Of a stretch of 64,000 nucleotides of DNA, positions 49,032 through 57,654 are shown piece after piece (the first letter of the stretch is position 1; each line of letters opens with the position of its first letter). The stretch is from NCBI GenBank assembly GCA_027620495.1, contig JAQCEA010000002.1:124001-188000 (forward strand), read 5' to 3'. This DNA comes from Pseudomonadota bacterium (GTDB lineage: Bacteria; Pseudomonadota; Alphaproteobacteria; Puniceispirillales; Puniceispirillaceae). A program made the translations under genes and the position numbers. A model generated the notes under the pieces. That model did not search any database and was not told where the DNA came from. It worked only from the letters and a program-made list of their open reading frames with translations.

Positions 49032-49339
49032 GCGGGTCTCCGGCGGGCGCGGCACGCTCAGTTGCGCCTTAACAATCTTGGGATGTGGTGTGTCGCAATT
49101 TGCCTAGTTTCGACTGTTTCGTCAATGCACCATAGCCGGGTGTTACAATGTGTTTTCATGGCCGGTCACCTAGATCAATTTTTTTTTAGGGTTTATTTCG
49201 ATTCTGATTTGAGGCAAGCTTTGCTATGTAACGCTTTATGATCAAGAGAAAAAATTGCGTCCAACGGTCTTGCATTTGATGGTAAGATGTTTGTTACAGC
49301 GCGGGTTTTAGTCGCCATTAAAAGTGGAATAAACATAGA
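49032..49339. other. 308-bp gap between divergent tkt and the zapA-side gene
   Basis: The gap must hold the tkt promoter and that of the small coiled-coil gene. I see a run of nine T near 49175 and generally AT-rich sequence, but no clear promoter, operator, RNA fold or open frame. Confidence 0.5.
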
Positions 49340-49597
49340 ATGAACCGGTTGCAAAATGCGCAGAAACAGCTCGCCGAGTCGCTGGCAGCATTGGAATCGG
49401 CGGTTGAGCAGGCGCAAAATTCTGCCGCCCATGCCGATGGGTCTGTTGCGCCAGCTCATTCGGCACCGGCCATTGATATAGACCAGTTATCACAAGACCT
49501 CACGGCGATTGAGGCCGATTTGGAAACAGCCATGAAGATGATCGCCGATTTAACGACGGCTGGTCTGTCTTCAGGGAACAATAAAGACAGCCTGTAG
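49340..49597 (+). CDS. small coiled-coil protein upstream of zapA (DUF4164-like)
   Basis: Acidic helical protein of 85 residues made of two heptad-rich stretches (LQNAQKQLAESLAALESAVE and LSQDLTAIEADLETAMKM) separated by an Ala/Pro linker. Small coiled-coil proteins in this position before zapA are frequent in alphaproteobacteria. A link to cell division is inferred from the neighbour only. The ATG follows GTGGAATAAACATAG without a strong ribosome site. Confidence 0.75.
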   Translation: MNRLQNAQKQLAESLAALESAVEQAQNSAAHADGSVAPAHSAPAIDIDQLSQDLTAIEADLETAMKMIADLTTAGLSSGNNKDSL

Positions 49598-49615
49598 ACC
49601 CGCATAGTGAACCGG

Positions 49616-49639
49616 GCACAAGACTAGGCACAAGACTAG
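49616..49639. repeat. two tandem copies of a 12-bp unit before zapA
   Basis: GCACAAGACTAG is repeated perfectly and followed by a degenerate GCATAAGGCCGAG and further GCCGAG(G/A)GTAG-like copies up to about 49675. The whole 105-bp gap before zapA is built from decaying short repeats. Confidence 0.75.
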
Positions 49640-49702
49640 GCATAAGGCCGAGGGTAGGGCCGAGAGTAGCGCCGGGGATCGGACCGGATAAGGAGACACC
49701 GC

Positions 49703-50032
49703 ATGAGCCATTCTGTTGTAACCATCAGATTAAATGGTAACCCCTATCAGATTGGATGCGGTGCCGGTGAAGAGGCGCATGTCAGTAAGCTTGGCGAGGA
49801 AGTTGAGTCAATTATGCAATCGCTGGTCGCGTCGGTCGGGCAGATTGGCGAGGCACGATTGCTGGCAATGGTTGCGCTTATTCTGGCTGATCGGGCCGCC
49901 AGCCACACAACCGACGCACCAAAAGACAGCGATATCGCCGCCACAGTCGCAGATCAAGACGCCGCAGCCGAGGCGCTTGAAATGGCCGCGGCGCGCATTA
50001 CAACACTTGCAACCCGCCTGACAAACCCTTAA
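49703..50032 (+). CDS. zapA: cell division protein ZapA
   Basis: FtsZ-ring stabilising protein of 109 residues. The N-terminal beta-strand domain (VVTIRLNGNPYQIGC) is followed by EEAHVSKLGEEVESIM and a C-terminal helix. AAGGAG lies 8 nt before the ATG. It precedes the 6S-RNA candidate and fau, the classical zapA-ssrS-fau order. Confidence 0.92.
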   Translation: MSHSVVTIRLNGNPYQIGCGAGEEAHVSKLGEEVESIMQSLVASVGQIGEARLLAMVALILADRAASHTTDAPKDSDIAATVADQDAAAEALEMAAARITTLATRLTNP

Positions 50033-50067
50033 ATTAAGCACTAGGCGACGACTGGGTTTTCGCGTTT

Positions 50068-50250
50068 GGTTTTTTAATCCCTGGGGCCATAATTTTTCTC
50101 TCGGGAGCTGCCTCTGGCTGGGCCGTGGTCTGGTTATTGCGGCGCCCACCTGCAAAGCAGGTCACAGAGGATATCTATACCGACGGTTTACATGGTCGTC
50201 GCCGTCCATTTTGCATTGCCGGGCCCTATGTTCTGGCTGTCTGCTTTGAT
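50068..50250 (+). ncRNA. ssrS: candidate 6S RNA between zapA and fau
   Basis: The call rests mainly on position: 6S RNA is encoded between zapA and the 5-formyl-THF cyclo-ligase gene in many proteobacteria, and this 235-bp gap has no credible frame of its own. Local folds are visible: a perfect hairpin ACCTGC-AAA-GCAGGT (50148-50162), enclosed by CCTCTG/CAGAGG (50111-50116 with 50165-50170), and GACGG/CCGTC (50182-50206). I could not show the full closing stem and open bubble, so ends are approximate. Confidence 0.42.
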
Positions 50251-50267
50251 CGAACAGGTTGTATTGA

Positions 50268-50879
50268 GTGTCCGACATATCCGTCCCCCCGCCACATGCC
50301 GACGACCCAGCCGGCGCCAAGGCGCAAATGCGCAAACAAGCCGCTAAAATACGCCAGCAAGAAGCCGACAATCATCCAGATGCGGCGGAAAGGTTGGCGG
50401 GGTACTGCCATTTGCTGTTAGACAGCTTTGGCCGCGGGGTTTATGCGGCTTATTTGCCGATCCGAAGCGAAATTTCGCCATTGCCATTGATTGCGGCCTT
50501 GCATGATGCTGGTCAACCGACAGCCATGCCGGTGACGCCAGCAGAAGGGCAGCCCCTAAGTTTCCGGCTATGGGCGGTTGGGGATGTGCTTGAAGATGGG
50601 CCTTATGGCACGCGCCAGCCACCAGTTGGCGGCACAACAGTTCTGCCAGATGTGATCTTAGCGCCACTTTTGGCGTTTGATTTAGGTGGCTGGCGTCTTG
50701 GTTATGGTGGCGGGTTTTATGATCGTACCATCGCCGATTTTACCGCCCGCGGCCATCAGGCCAGTGTGGTTGGGCTGGCCTATGACGGGCAAAAACTGGA
50801 CAAGGTTCCTGTTGGCCCCTATGACATGCCTTTGGACGCGGTGCTCAGCCCGTCAGGCCTGCACCGTCCACAGCGTTGA
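50268..50879 (+). CDS. fau: 5-formyltetrahydrofolate cyclo-ligase
   Basis: ATP-dependent enzyme of 203 residues that turns 5-formyl-THF into 5,10-methenyl-THF. The basic N-terminal helix (MRKQAAKIRQQ) and the signature LGYGGGFYDRTIA near residue 145-157 are present, as is DVILAPLLAFD. The start appears to be GTG; a downstream ATG (50328) would shorten it. It follows the 6S-RNA candidate. Confidence 0.92.
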   Translation: MSDISVPPPHADDPAGAKAQMRKQAAKIRQQEADNHPDAAERLAGYCHLLLDSFGRGVYAAYLPIRSEISPLPLIAALHDAGQPTAMPVTPAEGQPLSFRLWAVGDVLEDGPYGTRQPPVGGTTVLPDVILAPLLAFDLGGWRLGYGGGFYDRTIADFTARGHQASVVGLAYDGQKLDKVPVGPYDMPLDAVLSPSGLHRPQR

Positions 50880-50914
50880 ATGTTTGGGGCTGATCCCGCC
50901 CCGAGGAGCCAGTG

Positions 50915-51715
50915 ATGATCCGTGTTTTGTTTCTAGGTGATATTGTTGGCCGCACGGCCCGTCACGAGGTGATCGATCAAGTGCCTGCCTTGCGCGAAGA
51001 ATACAAGCTTGATTTTCTTGTGGTGAATTGTGAAAACGCGGCTGGTGGATTTGGCGTCACCCCGAAAATTTGCGAGGCATTGTTTGACGCCGGGGTTGAT
51101 GTGCTGACGACTGGCAATCATGTCTGGGACAAGCCGGAAATCATCCCGTACATCGAAACCCAACCGCGCCTGCTTCGGCCATTAAATATGCCTGAGGCAA
51201 CGCCCGGCAATGGCGTGGTGACGCATACCAATCAAGCTGGCAAACGTCTGACCGTAATTAATGTGATGACCAATTTGTTTATGGCGCCGAATGACCCAGT
51301 TTTCGCGGCACTCCACGGTGCGTTGGTGCGCCATAAACTAGGCCGCGATGCCGATTTTATTCTGGTTGATGCCCATGGCGAGGCGACATCGGAAAAAATG
51401 GCACTTGGGCATATGGTTGATGGGCGTGCCTCGATGCTGGTGGGGACGCATACGCATGTGCCAACGGCTGATCATCGTATTCTGCCCGGCGGCACCGCCT
51501 ACCAGACTGATTCTGGCATGTGTGGCGATTATGATAGCGTGATTGGCATGAATAAAGAGGCGGCCACCGACAGGTTCACTGGCCGCAGCAACAGCCGCTT
51601 ATCGGTGGCGCTTGGCGCGGTGACAATATGTGGGTTGTTGGTCGAATCTAATGATACGGGCATGGCACAAACGGTACGTCCATTGCGCCGTGGCGGCGAA
51701 CTGGCCCCCGCCTGA
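50915..51715 (+). CDS. YmdB-type metallophosphoesterase (TIGR00282 family)
   Basis: Metal-dependent phosphodiesterase-like protein of 266 residues. Metal-binding motifs are in order: FLGDIVGR (D10 region), NCENAAGGFG, TTGNHVWD, then DAHGEATSEK and GTHTHVPTAD. Bacillus YmdB cleaves 2',3'-cyclic nucleotides; activity here is inferred. The ATG has GAGGAG 6 nt upstream. It lies 35 bp after fau. Confidence 0.92.
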   Translation: MIRVLFLGDIVGRTARHEVIDQVPALREEYKLDFLVVNCENAAGGFGVTPKICEALFDAGVDVLTTGNHVWDKPEIIPYIETQPRLLRPLNMPEATPGNGVVTHTNQAGKRLTVINVMTNLFMAPNDPVFAALHGALVRHKLGRDADFILVDAHGEATSEKMALGHMVDGRASMLVGTHTHVPTADHRILPGGTAYQTDSGMCGDYDSVIGMNKEAATDRFTGRSNSRLSVALGAVTICGLLVESNDTGMAQTVRPLRRGGELAPA

Positions 51716-51721
51716 ACATGC

Positions 51722-51803
51722 TAGCGGAAAATCCGCTTGCTTAGGCTGGCATAAGCCTAGGGCATCTGATATAGATTTGTGAGTATGGCACGGGAAGGTG
51801 CCA
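51722..51803. other. three consecutive short hairpins between ymdB-like gene and yebC
   Basis: Perfect 6-bp stems lie at 51723-51737 (AGCGGA/TCCGCT), 51742-51759 (TAGGCT/AGCCTA) and 51786-51803 (TGGCAC/GTGCCA). None is followed by a plus-strand T-tract, so a classical terminator is not supported. They may act as RNA-processing or stability elements before yebC. Confidence 0.45.
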
Positions 51804-51852
51804 AAATTATTCGGGAAAACCTAGCAACCAAACCAGCGAAATCCAAAAGATC

Positions 51853-52593
51853 ATGGCAGGCCATTCCAAATTTAAAAATATCATGCACCGCAAAGGTGCG
51901 CAGGACAAAAAACGCGCCAAAATATTTGGTCGATTGATCAAAGAATTAACAGTGGCGGCGCGCGCCAGCGCTGATCCAGATTCGAATCCGCGCTTGCGGA
52001 CGGCGCTGGCGGCGGCGCGGGCTGCGAATATGCCAAAAGACAATATCGAGCGTGTGCTAAAACGCGCCGAGGGCGGTGAAGGTGAGACCTATGACGAAAT
52101 CCGTTATGAAGGATATGGCCCCGGCGGCACCGCACTGATTGTCGATGCGATGACCGACAACCGCAACCGCACCGCATCAGAGGTGCGGGCCGCCTTTAAC
52201 AAATATGGTGGATCGCTTGGCGAAACGGGATCGGTCAGCTTCATGTTTGATAAGGTGGGGCAGATTGTCTATGCGCTGGATGTAGCGGATGCGGACACTA
52301 TGTTTGAAGCGGTGCTAGAGGCTGGTGCAGATAATGTCGAGACTGATGATAATGGTCACGAAATCACCTGTGCGCCGGAAAATTTTAACAATGTACGCGA
52401 AGAGTTAGAGGGCCGGTTTGGCACGCCTGAAGAATCTGGGTTGACATGGAAACCGCAAAATCTGATCGCTGTTGATGAAGCACAAGCGTCAACACTGCTC
52501 AAACTTTTAGATGTGCTTGATGACAATGATGATGTACAGAATGTGTCATCAAATTTTGACATTTCTGATGACATCATCGCCAAGCTCACCTGA
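51853..52593 (+). CDS. yebC: YebC/PmpR (TACO1) family protein
   Basis: Protein of 246 residues with the family start [40 protein letters not shown] and [13 protein letters not shown]. Members are reported as transcription regulators and, more recently, as translation factors relieving polyproline stalling. It stands directly before ruvC, the widespread yebC-ruvCAB order. Confidence 0.95.
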   Translation: MAGHSKFKNIMHRKGAQDKKRAKIFGRLIKELTVAARASADPDSNPRLRTALAAARAANMPKDNIERVLKRAEGGEGETYDEIRYEGYGPGGTALIVDAMTDNRNRTASEVRAAFNKYGGSLGETGSVSFMFDKVGQIVYALDVADADTMFEAVLEAGADNVETDDNGHEITCAPENFNNVREELEGRFGTPEESGLTWKPQNLIAVDEAQASTLLKLLDVLDDNDDVQNVSSNFDISDDIIAKLT

Positions 52594-52605
52594 GTGAGGG
52601 GCGGG

Positions 52606-53181
52606 GTGCGCGTTCTTGGCATTGACCCCGGATTGCGCAGCACCGGTTGGGGTGTTGTATCGATCAGTCAAGGCCGCTTGCAGCATATCGCGAATGGAAC
52701 AATCCGCCCCAACCCCCGCCATAATGATGCCGATCGTTTGACCATGATTTATCAGGGCTTGGTATCAGTGATTGCCGACACGCAACCTGATAGTGCCGCA
52801 ATTGAAGACATATTTGTGGCAAAATCGGCGCGCTCTGCCTTGCGTCTAGGGATGGCGCGCGGGGTTGGTATTCTGGCTTGCGGTGCGGCGCAAATTGAGG
52901 TCAGCGAGATTGCTGCACGCGCGGTGAAAAAGGCTGTTGTTGGCACCGGCACAGCCAGTAAAGAGCAAATACAAGACATGGTCGCACGATTGTTACAGGT
53001 GCGCGCGCTTAATGCGGACGCGGCAGATGCGCTGGCCATTGCGATTGCTGCCAGCAATGATGCTGGAAAACCGGCGGGCATCGCGCTAAGGTCGGCGCAG
53101 TCCGCGCCTGACGACCCGCTGTCAAAAGCCATCAGTCTGGCGTTGGCCCGCGATGATGCCAAGCATAGGGGCAAAACATGA
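52606..53181 (+). CDS. ruvC: Holliday-junction resolvase RuvC
   Basis: Endonuclease of 191 residues that cuts four-way junctions. The RNase-H fold begins VRVLGIDPGLRSTGWGVV with the first catalytic Asp, then AIEDIFVAKS (Glu) and DAADALAIAI (Asp). The start is GTG at 52606 after GAGGGG; another GTG at 52594, directly after the yebC stop, is possible. It overlaps ruvA by ATGA. Confidence 0.95.
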   Translation: MRVLGIDPGLRSTGWGVVSISQGRLQHIANGTIRPNPRHNDADRLTMIYQGLVSVIADTQPDSAAIEDIFVAKSARSALRLGMARGVGILACGAAQIEVSEIAARAVKKAVVGTGTASKEQIQDMVARLLQVRALNADAADALAIAIAASNDAGKPAGIALRSAQSAPDDPLSKAISLALARDDAKHRGKT

Positions 53182-53798
53182 TAGCGCAATTGCGTGGAAC
53201 GATTGTTCACACCGACACCCAGCTAATCATTATCGACGTTCAGGGTGTCGGCTATGCGGTGCATGTATCGGGCCGCACCCAGGGCCAGCTGTCTGCTTTG
53301 GCGGGTGATATCACGCTCTTGACCGAAATGCAGGTGCGTGAAGACAGCATGACCTTATTCGGGTTTATCGATGCGGCAGAGCGTGACGCCTTTCGGTTAT
53401 TGATCACAGTGCAGGGTGTCGGTGCCAAAGCCGCGATGGCCATTTTATCGGTGCTTGACCCGAATGCGCTGACCGAGGCGATTGTGGCAGGGGACAAGGC
53501 CATGGTGGCGCGGGCAGATGGTGTTGGCCCAAAAATCGCCCAGCGCGTTGTTAATGAATTATCTGAAAAAATTGGAAAAATACCCAGCCTCGGTGGGCTG
53601 GCTATGGGCGCTAATCTTGCGGGTGCCGCGCCTGATTCTGCCGATGCGGCCATACAGCAAGATGCGCTTTCGGCATTGGTTAATCTTGGCTATGGCCGGT
53701 CAGAGGCGCATAGCGCCGTGATACGCGCCCAACGTGCCGGTGCAGATGCGAGCGTATCATCACTGATTGCGGCGGCCTTGCGGGAGATGGGTACGTGA
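53178..53798 (+). CDS. ruvA: Holliday-junction branch migration protein RuvA
   Basis: Junction-binding subunit of 206 residues that loads the RuvB motor. The N-terminal OB fold ([22 protein letters not shown]) is followed by two helix-hairpin-helix motifs ([32 protein letters not shown]) and a C-terminal RuvB-contact domain ([12 protein letters not shown]). It overlaps ruvC and ruvB by 4 bp each. Confidence 0.97.
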   Translation: MIAQLRGTIVHTDTQLIIIDVQGVGYAVHVSGRTQGQLSALAGDITLLTEMQVREDSMTLFGFIDAAERDAFRLLITVQGVGAKAAMAILSVLDPNALTEAIVAGDKAMVARADGVGPKIAQRVVNELSEKIGKIPSLGGLAMGANLAGAAPDSADAAIQQDALSALVNLGYGRSEAHSAVIRAQRAGADASVSSLIAAALREMGT

Positions 53799-54880
53799 CG
53801 ATGCATGATGACGATCGTCTGGTGGCTGGTACCAGTCAGGAACGCGGCGACAACGCATTGCGCCCCACATTGTTGGCTGAATTTATTGGTCAGGGAAATG
53901 GGCGGCGTAATCTTGAAACATTTATTCATGCGGCGCGTGATCGCGCAGATGCGATGGATCACTCCCTGCTGCATGGCCCGCCTGGGTTGGGGAAAACGAC
54001 ACTTGCCCAGATTATCGCGGCGGAACTTGGTGTCGGGTTTCGGGCTACATCCGGGCCGGTGGTGGCACGGGCTGGTGATTTGGCGGCGCTTCTTACCAAT
54101 TTGCAACCACGTGATGTTTTATTCATTGATGAAATTCACCGTCTTGCACCAGCGGTCGAAGAAGTGCTGTATCCAGCGATGGAGGATTTTCAGCTTGATC
54201 TGATGATTGGCGAAGGGCCGTCGGCACGTTCGGTGCGGATTGATCTGCCGCCATTTACGCTGGTTGGGGCAACAACAAGATCGGGTCTGTTGACCACGCC
54301 TTTGCGTGATCGTTTTGGCATCCAGATGCGGATGCAATTTTATGATGCGGATGAATTGGCCCATATTTTGCGCCGTCAAGCTGACAAGCTTGGGCTAAAT
54401 CTTGCGGCGGATGGTGCTATGGAAATTGCGAGCCGGGCACGCGGGACACCGCGGGTGGCCGGTCGTTTGCTGCGGCGGGTTCGTGATATCGCCGCGGTTG
54501 AAGGGGCAGATACCGTCACCGCGGCGGTTGCTGATGCGGCATTGGTCCGGCTGGAAGTCGATGCAAAGGGGCTTGACGCGATGGATCGCCGGTATTTGTC
54601 TTGTATGGCAGATTCCTATTCTGGCGGGCCGGTTGGGGTGGAAACGCTGGCGGCGGTGCTATCTGAACAGCGTGATGTTCTGGAAGAAGTGATCGAACCT
54701 TATTTGATGCAAACCGGATTATTGATGCGCACCCCGCGCGGGCGCTGTCTGTCTGCGGCGGGGTGGGGGTATCTGGGGTTGACGCCGCCAGCCGCCGCGA
54801 TGCGTCAGCTCGATTTGCTCTCGGCGATCGATGATCAGGCCGGGCCAGACCAGCCCGATCAAAACAAAGGTGATGCGTGA
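53795..54880 (+). CDS. ruvB: Holliday-junction branch migration helicase RuvB
   Basis: AAA+ motor of 361 residues. Walker [12 protein letters not shown] is near residue 63, Walker [10 protein letters not shown] near 110, sensor 1 LVGATTRSG near 155, and the C-terminal winged helix ends [13 protein letters not shown]. The start is GTG overlapping the ruvA stop; an ATG two codons later is possible. It overlaps ybgC by GTGA. Confidence 0.97.
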   Translation: MTMHDDDRLVAGTSQERGDNALRPTLLAEFIGQGNGRRNLETFIHAARDRADAMDHSLLHGPPGLGKTTLAQIIAAELGVGFRATSGPVVARAGDLAALLTNLQPRDVLFIDEIHRLAPAVEEVLYPAMEDFQLDLMIGEGPSARSVRIDLPPFTLVGATTRSGLLTTPLRDRFGIQMRMQFYDADELAHILRRQADKLGLNLAADGAMEIASRARGTPRVAGRLLRRVRDIAAVEGADTVTAAVADAALVRLEVDAKGLDAMDRRYLSCMADSYSGGPVGVETLAAVLSEQRDVLEEVIEPYLMQTGLLMRTPRGRCLSAAGWGYLGLTPPAAAMRQLDLLSAIDDQAGPDQPDQNKGDA

Positions 54881-55347
54881 CCGGACCAACGCAAAAAAAC
54901 CAAATCAATTCTCAGCTTGATGGTGTGCTTGACGACGGCAAACATGATTATCATCTGCGCGTGCAATATGAAGACACGGATGCTGGCGGCATCGTCTATC
55001 ATGCGCAATATTTGGCGTTTGCTGAGCGTGCGCGTTCTGCCTGGTTGCGCTGTTTGGATATTGATCAGCCAGGGTTGTTGTCGCAAGAAAAATTGGCTTT
55101 TGTTGTCCGGCATATCGACATTGATTTTCTTCAGGCGGCGTCACTTGGCGATGTGCTTGGCGTGACCAGCGAGGTTGTGAAAATCGGCGGCGCCCGGGTC
55201 ACATTGCGGCAAACCATCACAAATATGCAATTTTGCCATATTGTTGCCCGACTTGTCGTTGACATAGGGTTCGTAAACTTGCAAAGGGCGGGTGCGGCGC
55301 GTGCAAGTCGTCTGCCGCTAGATATCCGCAAGAAGCTTGCTGGTTAG
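54877..55347 (+). CDS. ybgC: YbgC-type acyl-CoA thioesterase
   Basis: Hot-dog-fold thioesterase of 156 residues associated with the Tol-Pal cluster. The catalytic Asp motif is in [20 protein letters not shown] (about residues 28-47). It starts with GTG overlapping ruvB and precedes tolQ by 88 bp. It may act on acyl-CoA or acyl-carrier protein in phospholipid turnover; this is known for homologues. Confidence 0.93.
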   Translation: MTGPTQKNQINSQLDGVLDDGKHDYHLRVQYEDTDAGGIVYHAQYLAFAERARSAWLRCLDIDQPGLLSQEKLAFVVRHIDIDFLQAASLGDVLGVTSEVVKIGGARVTLRQTITNMQFCHIVARLVVDIGFVNLQRAGAARASRLPLDIRKKLAG

Positions 55348-55435
55348 CGGGTAGGGGTTAAATTTGAAGTAAATCTGCGCGGCGTGTTTCGTCGTTATGA
55401 CATGACTGTTTGGGTGAGAACAGAAGGACGAGTAA

Positions 55436-56161
55436 ATGAATTCATTAGAAATGACGGTTACACATACCAGTTCAGATTTGACGATCTGGGGACTTTTTTT
55501 GGCGGCAGACCCATTTGTCAAATTAGTGATGCTGTTGCTGGTTTTGGCGTCTATTTGGTGTTGGGCGATTGTGGTTGAAAAAGTCACCTTAATCCGGCGC
55601 GAACGCAAGCTTGCGCAACAGTTTGAAGATGCTTTTTGGTCGGGTGGTTCGCTTGACAAACTTTATGATGATACCGGTGCCGATCCGAAAGATGCGCTGT
55701 CGGTGGTGTTTGTGGCGGCGATGCGGGAATGGCGCCGGGCCAATTCACGCGGACTTGCCGATACTGAACGTGCGGATCTACGGGCCTCGCTTGTCAGCCG
55801 TATTGACCGTTCAATGACATTTACCATCACGCGCGAGATGGAACGGATGGAGCGGGGTATGAATTTTCTGGCCTCAATCGGATCAGTTTCGCCGTTTGTC
55901 GGACTGCTTGGCACGGTCTGGGGTATTATGAGTTCGTTTCAGTCAATTGCCGAATCAAAAAATACCAGCCTTGCGGTGGTTGCGCCGGGCATTGCCGAGG
56001 CGCTTTTTGCCACAGCCTTGGGGCTGGCGGCGGCGATTCCGGCGGTTGTTGCCTATAATAAATTTGCTGGCGATCTGGAACGATTCGGTGCCCAGCTTGA
56101 AACATTTGCACAAGAATTCAGCACATTACTGGCACGTCAGCTTGACGAAGGCGGCCAGTGA
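55436..56161 (+). CDS. tolQ: Tol-Pal proton channel subunit TolQ
   Basis: Inner-membrane protein of 241 residues with three membrane helices (about 25-47, 140-165 and 180-205). Key stretches are ASIGSVSPFVGLLGTVWGIM and APGIAEALFATALGLAAAIP, the proton-path region. With TolR it energises TolA to keep the outer membrane attached at division. It overlaps tolR by 1 bp (TGATG). Confidence 0.96.
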   Translation: MNSLEMTVTHTSSDLTIWGLFLAADPFVKLVMLLLVLASIWCWAIVVEKVTLIRRERKLAQQFEDAFWSGGSLDKLYDDTGADPKDALSVVFVAAMREWRRANSRGLADTERADLRASLVSRIDRSMTFTITREMERMERGMNFLASIGSVSPFVGLLGTVWGIMSSFQSIAESKNTSLAVVAPGIAEALFATALGLAAAIPAVVAYNKFAGDLERFGAQLETFAQEFSTLLARQLDEGGQ

Positions 56162-56589
56162 TGGGAGTCAATGTTAACCGCCCGGTGCGCGGTGCACGGC
56201 ATCGCCCCATGGGGGAGATCAATGTCACGCCGTTTGTCGATGTGATGTTGGTTTTGCTGATCGTATTCATGGTCACCGCGCCATTATTGACGGTGGGTGT
56301 CGAGGTGGATTTGCCAAAAACCGAGGCAGGCCAAATTAACGCAGATGCCGCTCCGCTTGTGGTCTCGATCAAGGCTGATGGGGCGCTCTATTTGCAAGAG
56401 GCTGAAATTGATAGCGAGGCGTTGATCCCGCGGTTGCAGGCGGTTTCCAATGCAAATCCCGACATCCGCATTTTTGTGCGCGGTGATGCATCTGTTTCTT
56501 ATGGCGATGTATTGGAAGTCATGGGACGGATACAAGCGGCTGGCTTTAGCAAAGTGGCGCTGGTGGCAAAACTTCCCGAGATGCAATAG
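56161..56589 (+). CDS. tolR: Tol-Pal stator subunit TolR
   Basis: Protein of 142 residues with one N-terminal helix (VDVMLVLLIVFMVTAPLLTV) containing the functional Asp preceded by EINVTPFVD, and a periplasmic domain (ADAAPLVVSIKADGALYLQ, RGDASVSYGDVLEVM). The start is the ATG at TGATG; a GTG one codon earlier is possible. It lies between tolQ and tolA. Confidence 0.95.
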   Translation: MGVNVNRPVRGARHRPMGEINVTPFVDVMLVLLIVFMVTAPLLTVGVEVDLPKTEAGQINADAAPLVVSIKADGALYLQEAEIDSEALIPRLQAVSNANPDIRIFVRGDASVSYGDVLEVMGRIQAAGFSKVALVAKLPEMQ

Positions 56590-56616
56590 ATCAAAACATG
56601 CGAATGGCATAAGTCG

Positions 56617-57579
56617 ATGAACCCACGTTCATTTTACATTTCAATCGGGCTGCATCTTGGCGTCGTTTTGTTGGCGATTGTCGGATTGCCGTCTTTGAAC
56701 CGGCCACTTCCAGAAGACCAGCCGCTGGTGACTCTGGAAATGGTGCAAACGGTGCCGACAACCAATGTAGATGAAGGCGGCGAGGTCAACACCGCAAAAG
56801 AAGAACAACAAGCAGCCAAGCGGAAACAGCCGGCCCCACCGCCGCCACCGCCAAAACCAGCACCATCAGCACCCGATACACCGGCCAAACCAACGCCGCG
56901 GGCGCCCGATCCGACTGCTGAAATCATTCCGGAAAAACCACAAAAGAAACCAAAGCTTGCCGAGGCCCAGCCACCCGCGCCGCCAAAATCAAAACCACAG
57001 CAGTCAGCGGCTGAAAAAATGCCGACTATGATGCCAAAAGCGCCGCCAAAACGTGCCAATAAAATGGCCCAGCAAAATGAATTGGCTAAAAAACGGACTG
57101 ACGCGCTGACCGGGGTCATGCAGAATTTGGCCAAGGCCAAGGCGGTGAATGAAGATGCAGAAAAAAAACAGCGTGAACAAGAACGTAAAATGGCAGCAGA
57201 TAAGCTGAACGACAGCTTGAGCGCCGTTGCTGGCGATGTTCTAAAGGCTCCGGAAAAACCTGTTATTGGGCCGCTTGGGCTTTCAGATATCGATCGGTTA
57301 CGGGCGCATTTGTCCAAATGTTGGGACCCGCCGATTGGCGCGGCTGGCAGTGACACCCTCATTGTTGACATAATTGTGTCGTTAGATCGCGATGGGCGCG
57401 TGTTAAGCGCTAAGGTTGATAACAAACTTCGGTTTAACACCGATCGTATTTTTAAGGTTGCGGCCGAAGAGGCCATTCGGGCAACACGGGAATGTTCTCC
57501 TTTGCCATTGCCGCCAGAAAAATACGAACAGTGGAAAAGCTTTGTGTTTGTGTTTGACCCCCGGTTTTTGTCGCGGTGA
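56617..57579 (+). CDS. tolA: Tol-Pal energy-transducing protein TolA
   Basis: Envelope-spanning protein of 320 residues. It has an N-terminal helix (YISIGLHLGVVLLAIVGL), a Pro/Lys-rich periplasmic linker (about 65-140, with PPPPPPKPAPSAP), a helical stretch and a C-terminal TolA/TonB-like domain (about 225-320, with CWDPP and TRECSPLPLPPE). The linker replaces the long helical region of the enteric protein. Polyproline runs suggest dependence on EF-P. Confidence 0.92.
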   Translation: MNPRSFYISIGLHLGVVLLAIVGLPSLNRPLPEDQPLVTLEMVQTVPTTNVDEGGEVNTAKEEQQAAKRKQPAPPPPPPKPAPSAPDTPAKPTPRAPDPTAEIIPEKPQKKPKLAEAQPPAPPKSKPQQSAAEKMPTMMPKAPPKRANKMAQQNELAKKRTDALTGVMQNLAKAKAVNEDAEKKQREQERKMAADKLNDSLSAVAGDVLKAPEKPVIGPLGLSDIDRLRAHLSKCWDPPIGAAGSDTLIVDIIVSLDRDGRVLSAKVDNKLRFNTDRIFKVAAEEAIRATRECSPLPLPPEKYEQWKSFVFVFDPRFLSR

Positions 57580-57654
57580 CAAATCATTTTTTGGGTGGCA
57601 AGATCAACAGACAAGGTAATGACGCAAAAATAGGATGCAGATAGAAGGTAAGTG

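Noticed and set aside
50125-50421. 98-codon open frame across the zapA-fau gap
   Set aside because: It runs through the 6S candidate and into fau in another frame, with no coding features.
51732-51760. Terminator after the ymdB-like gene
   Set aside because: Hairpins are present but no T-tract follows on the plus strand.
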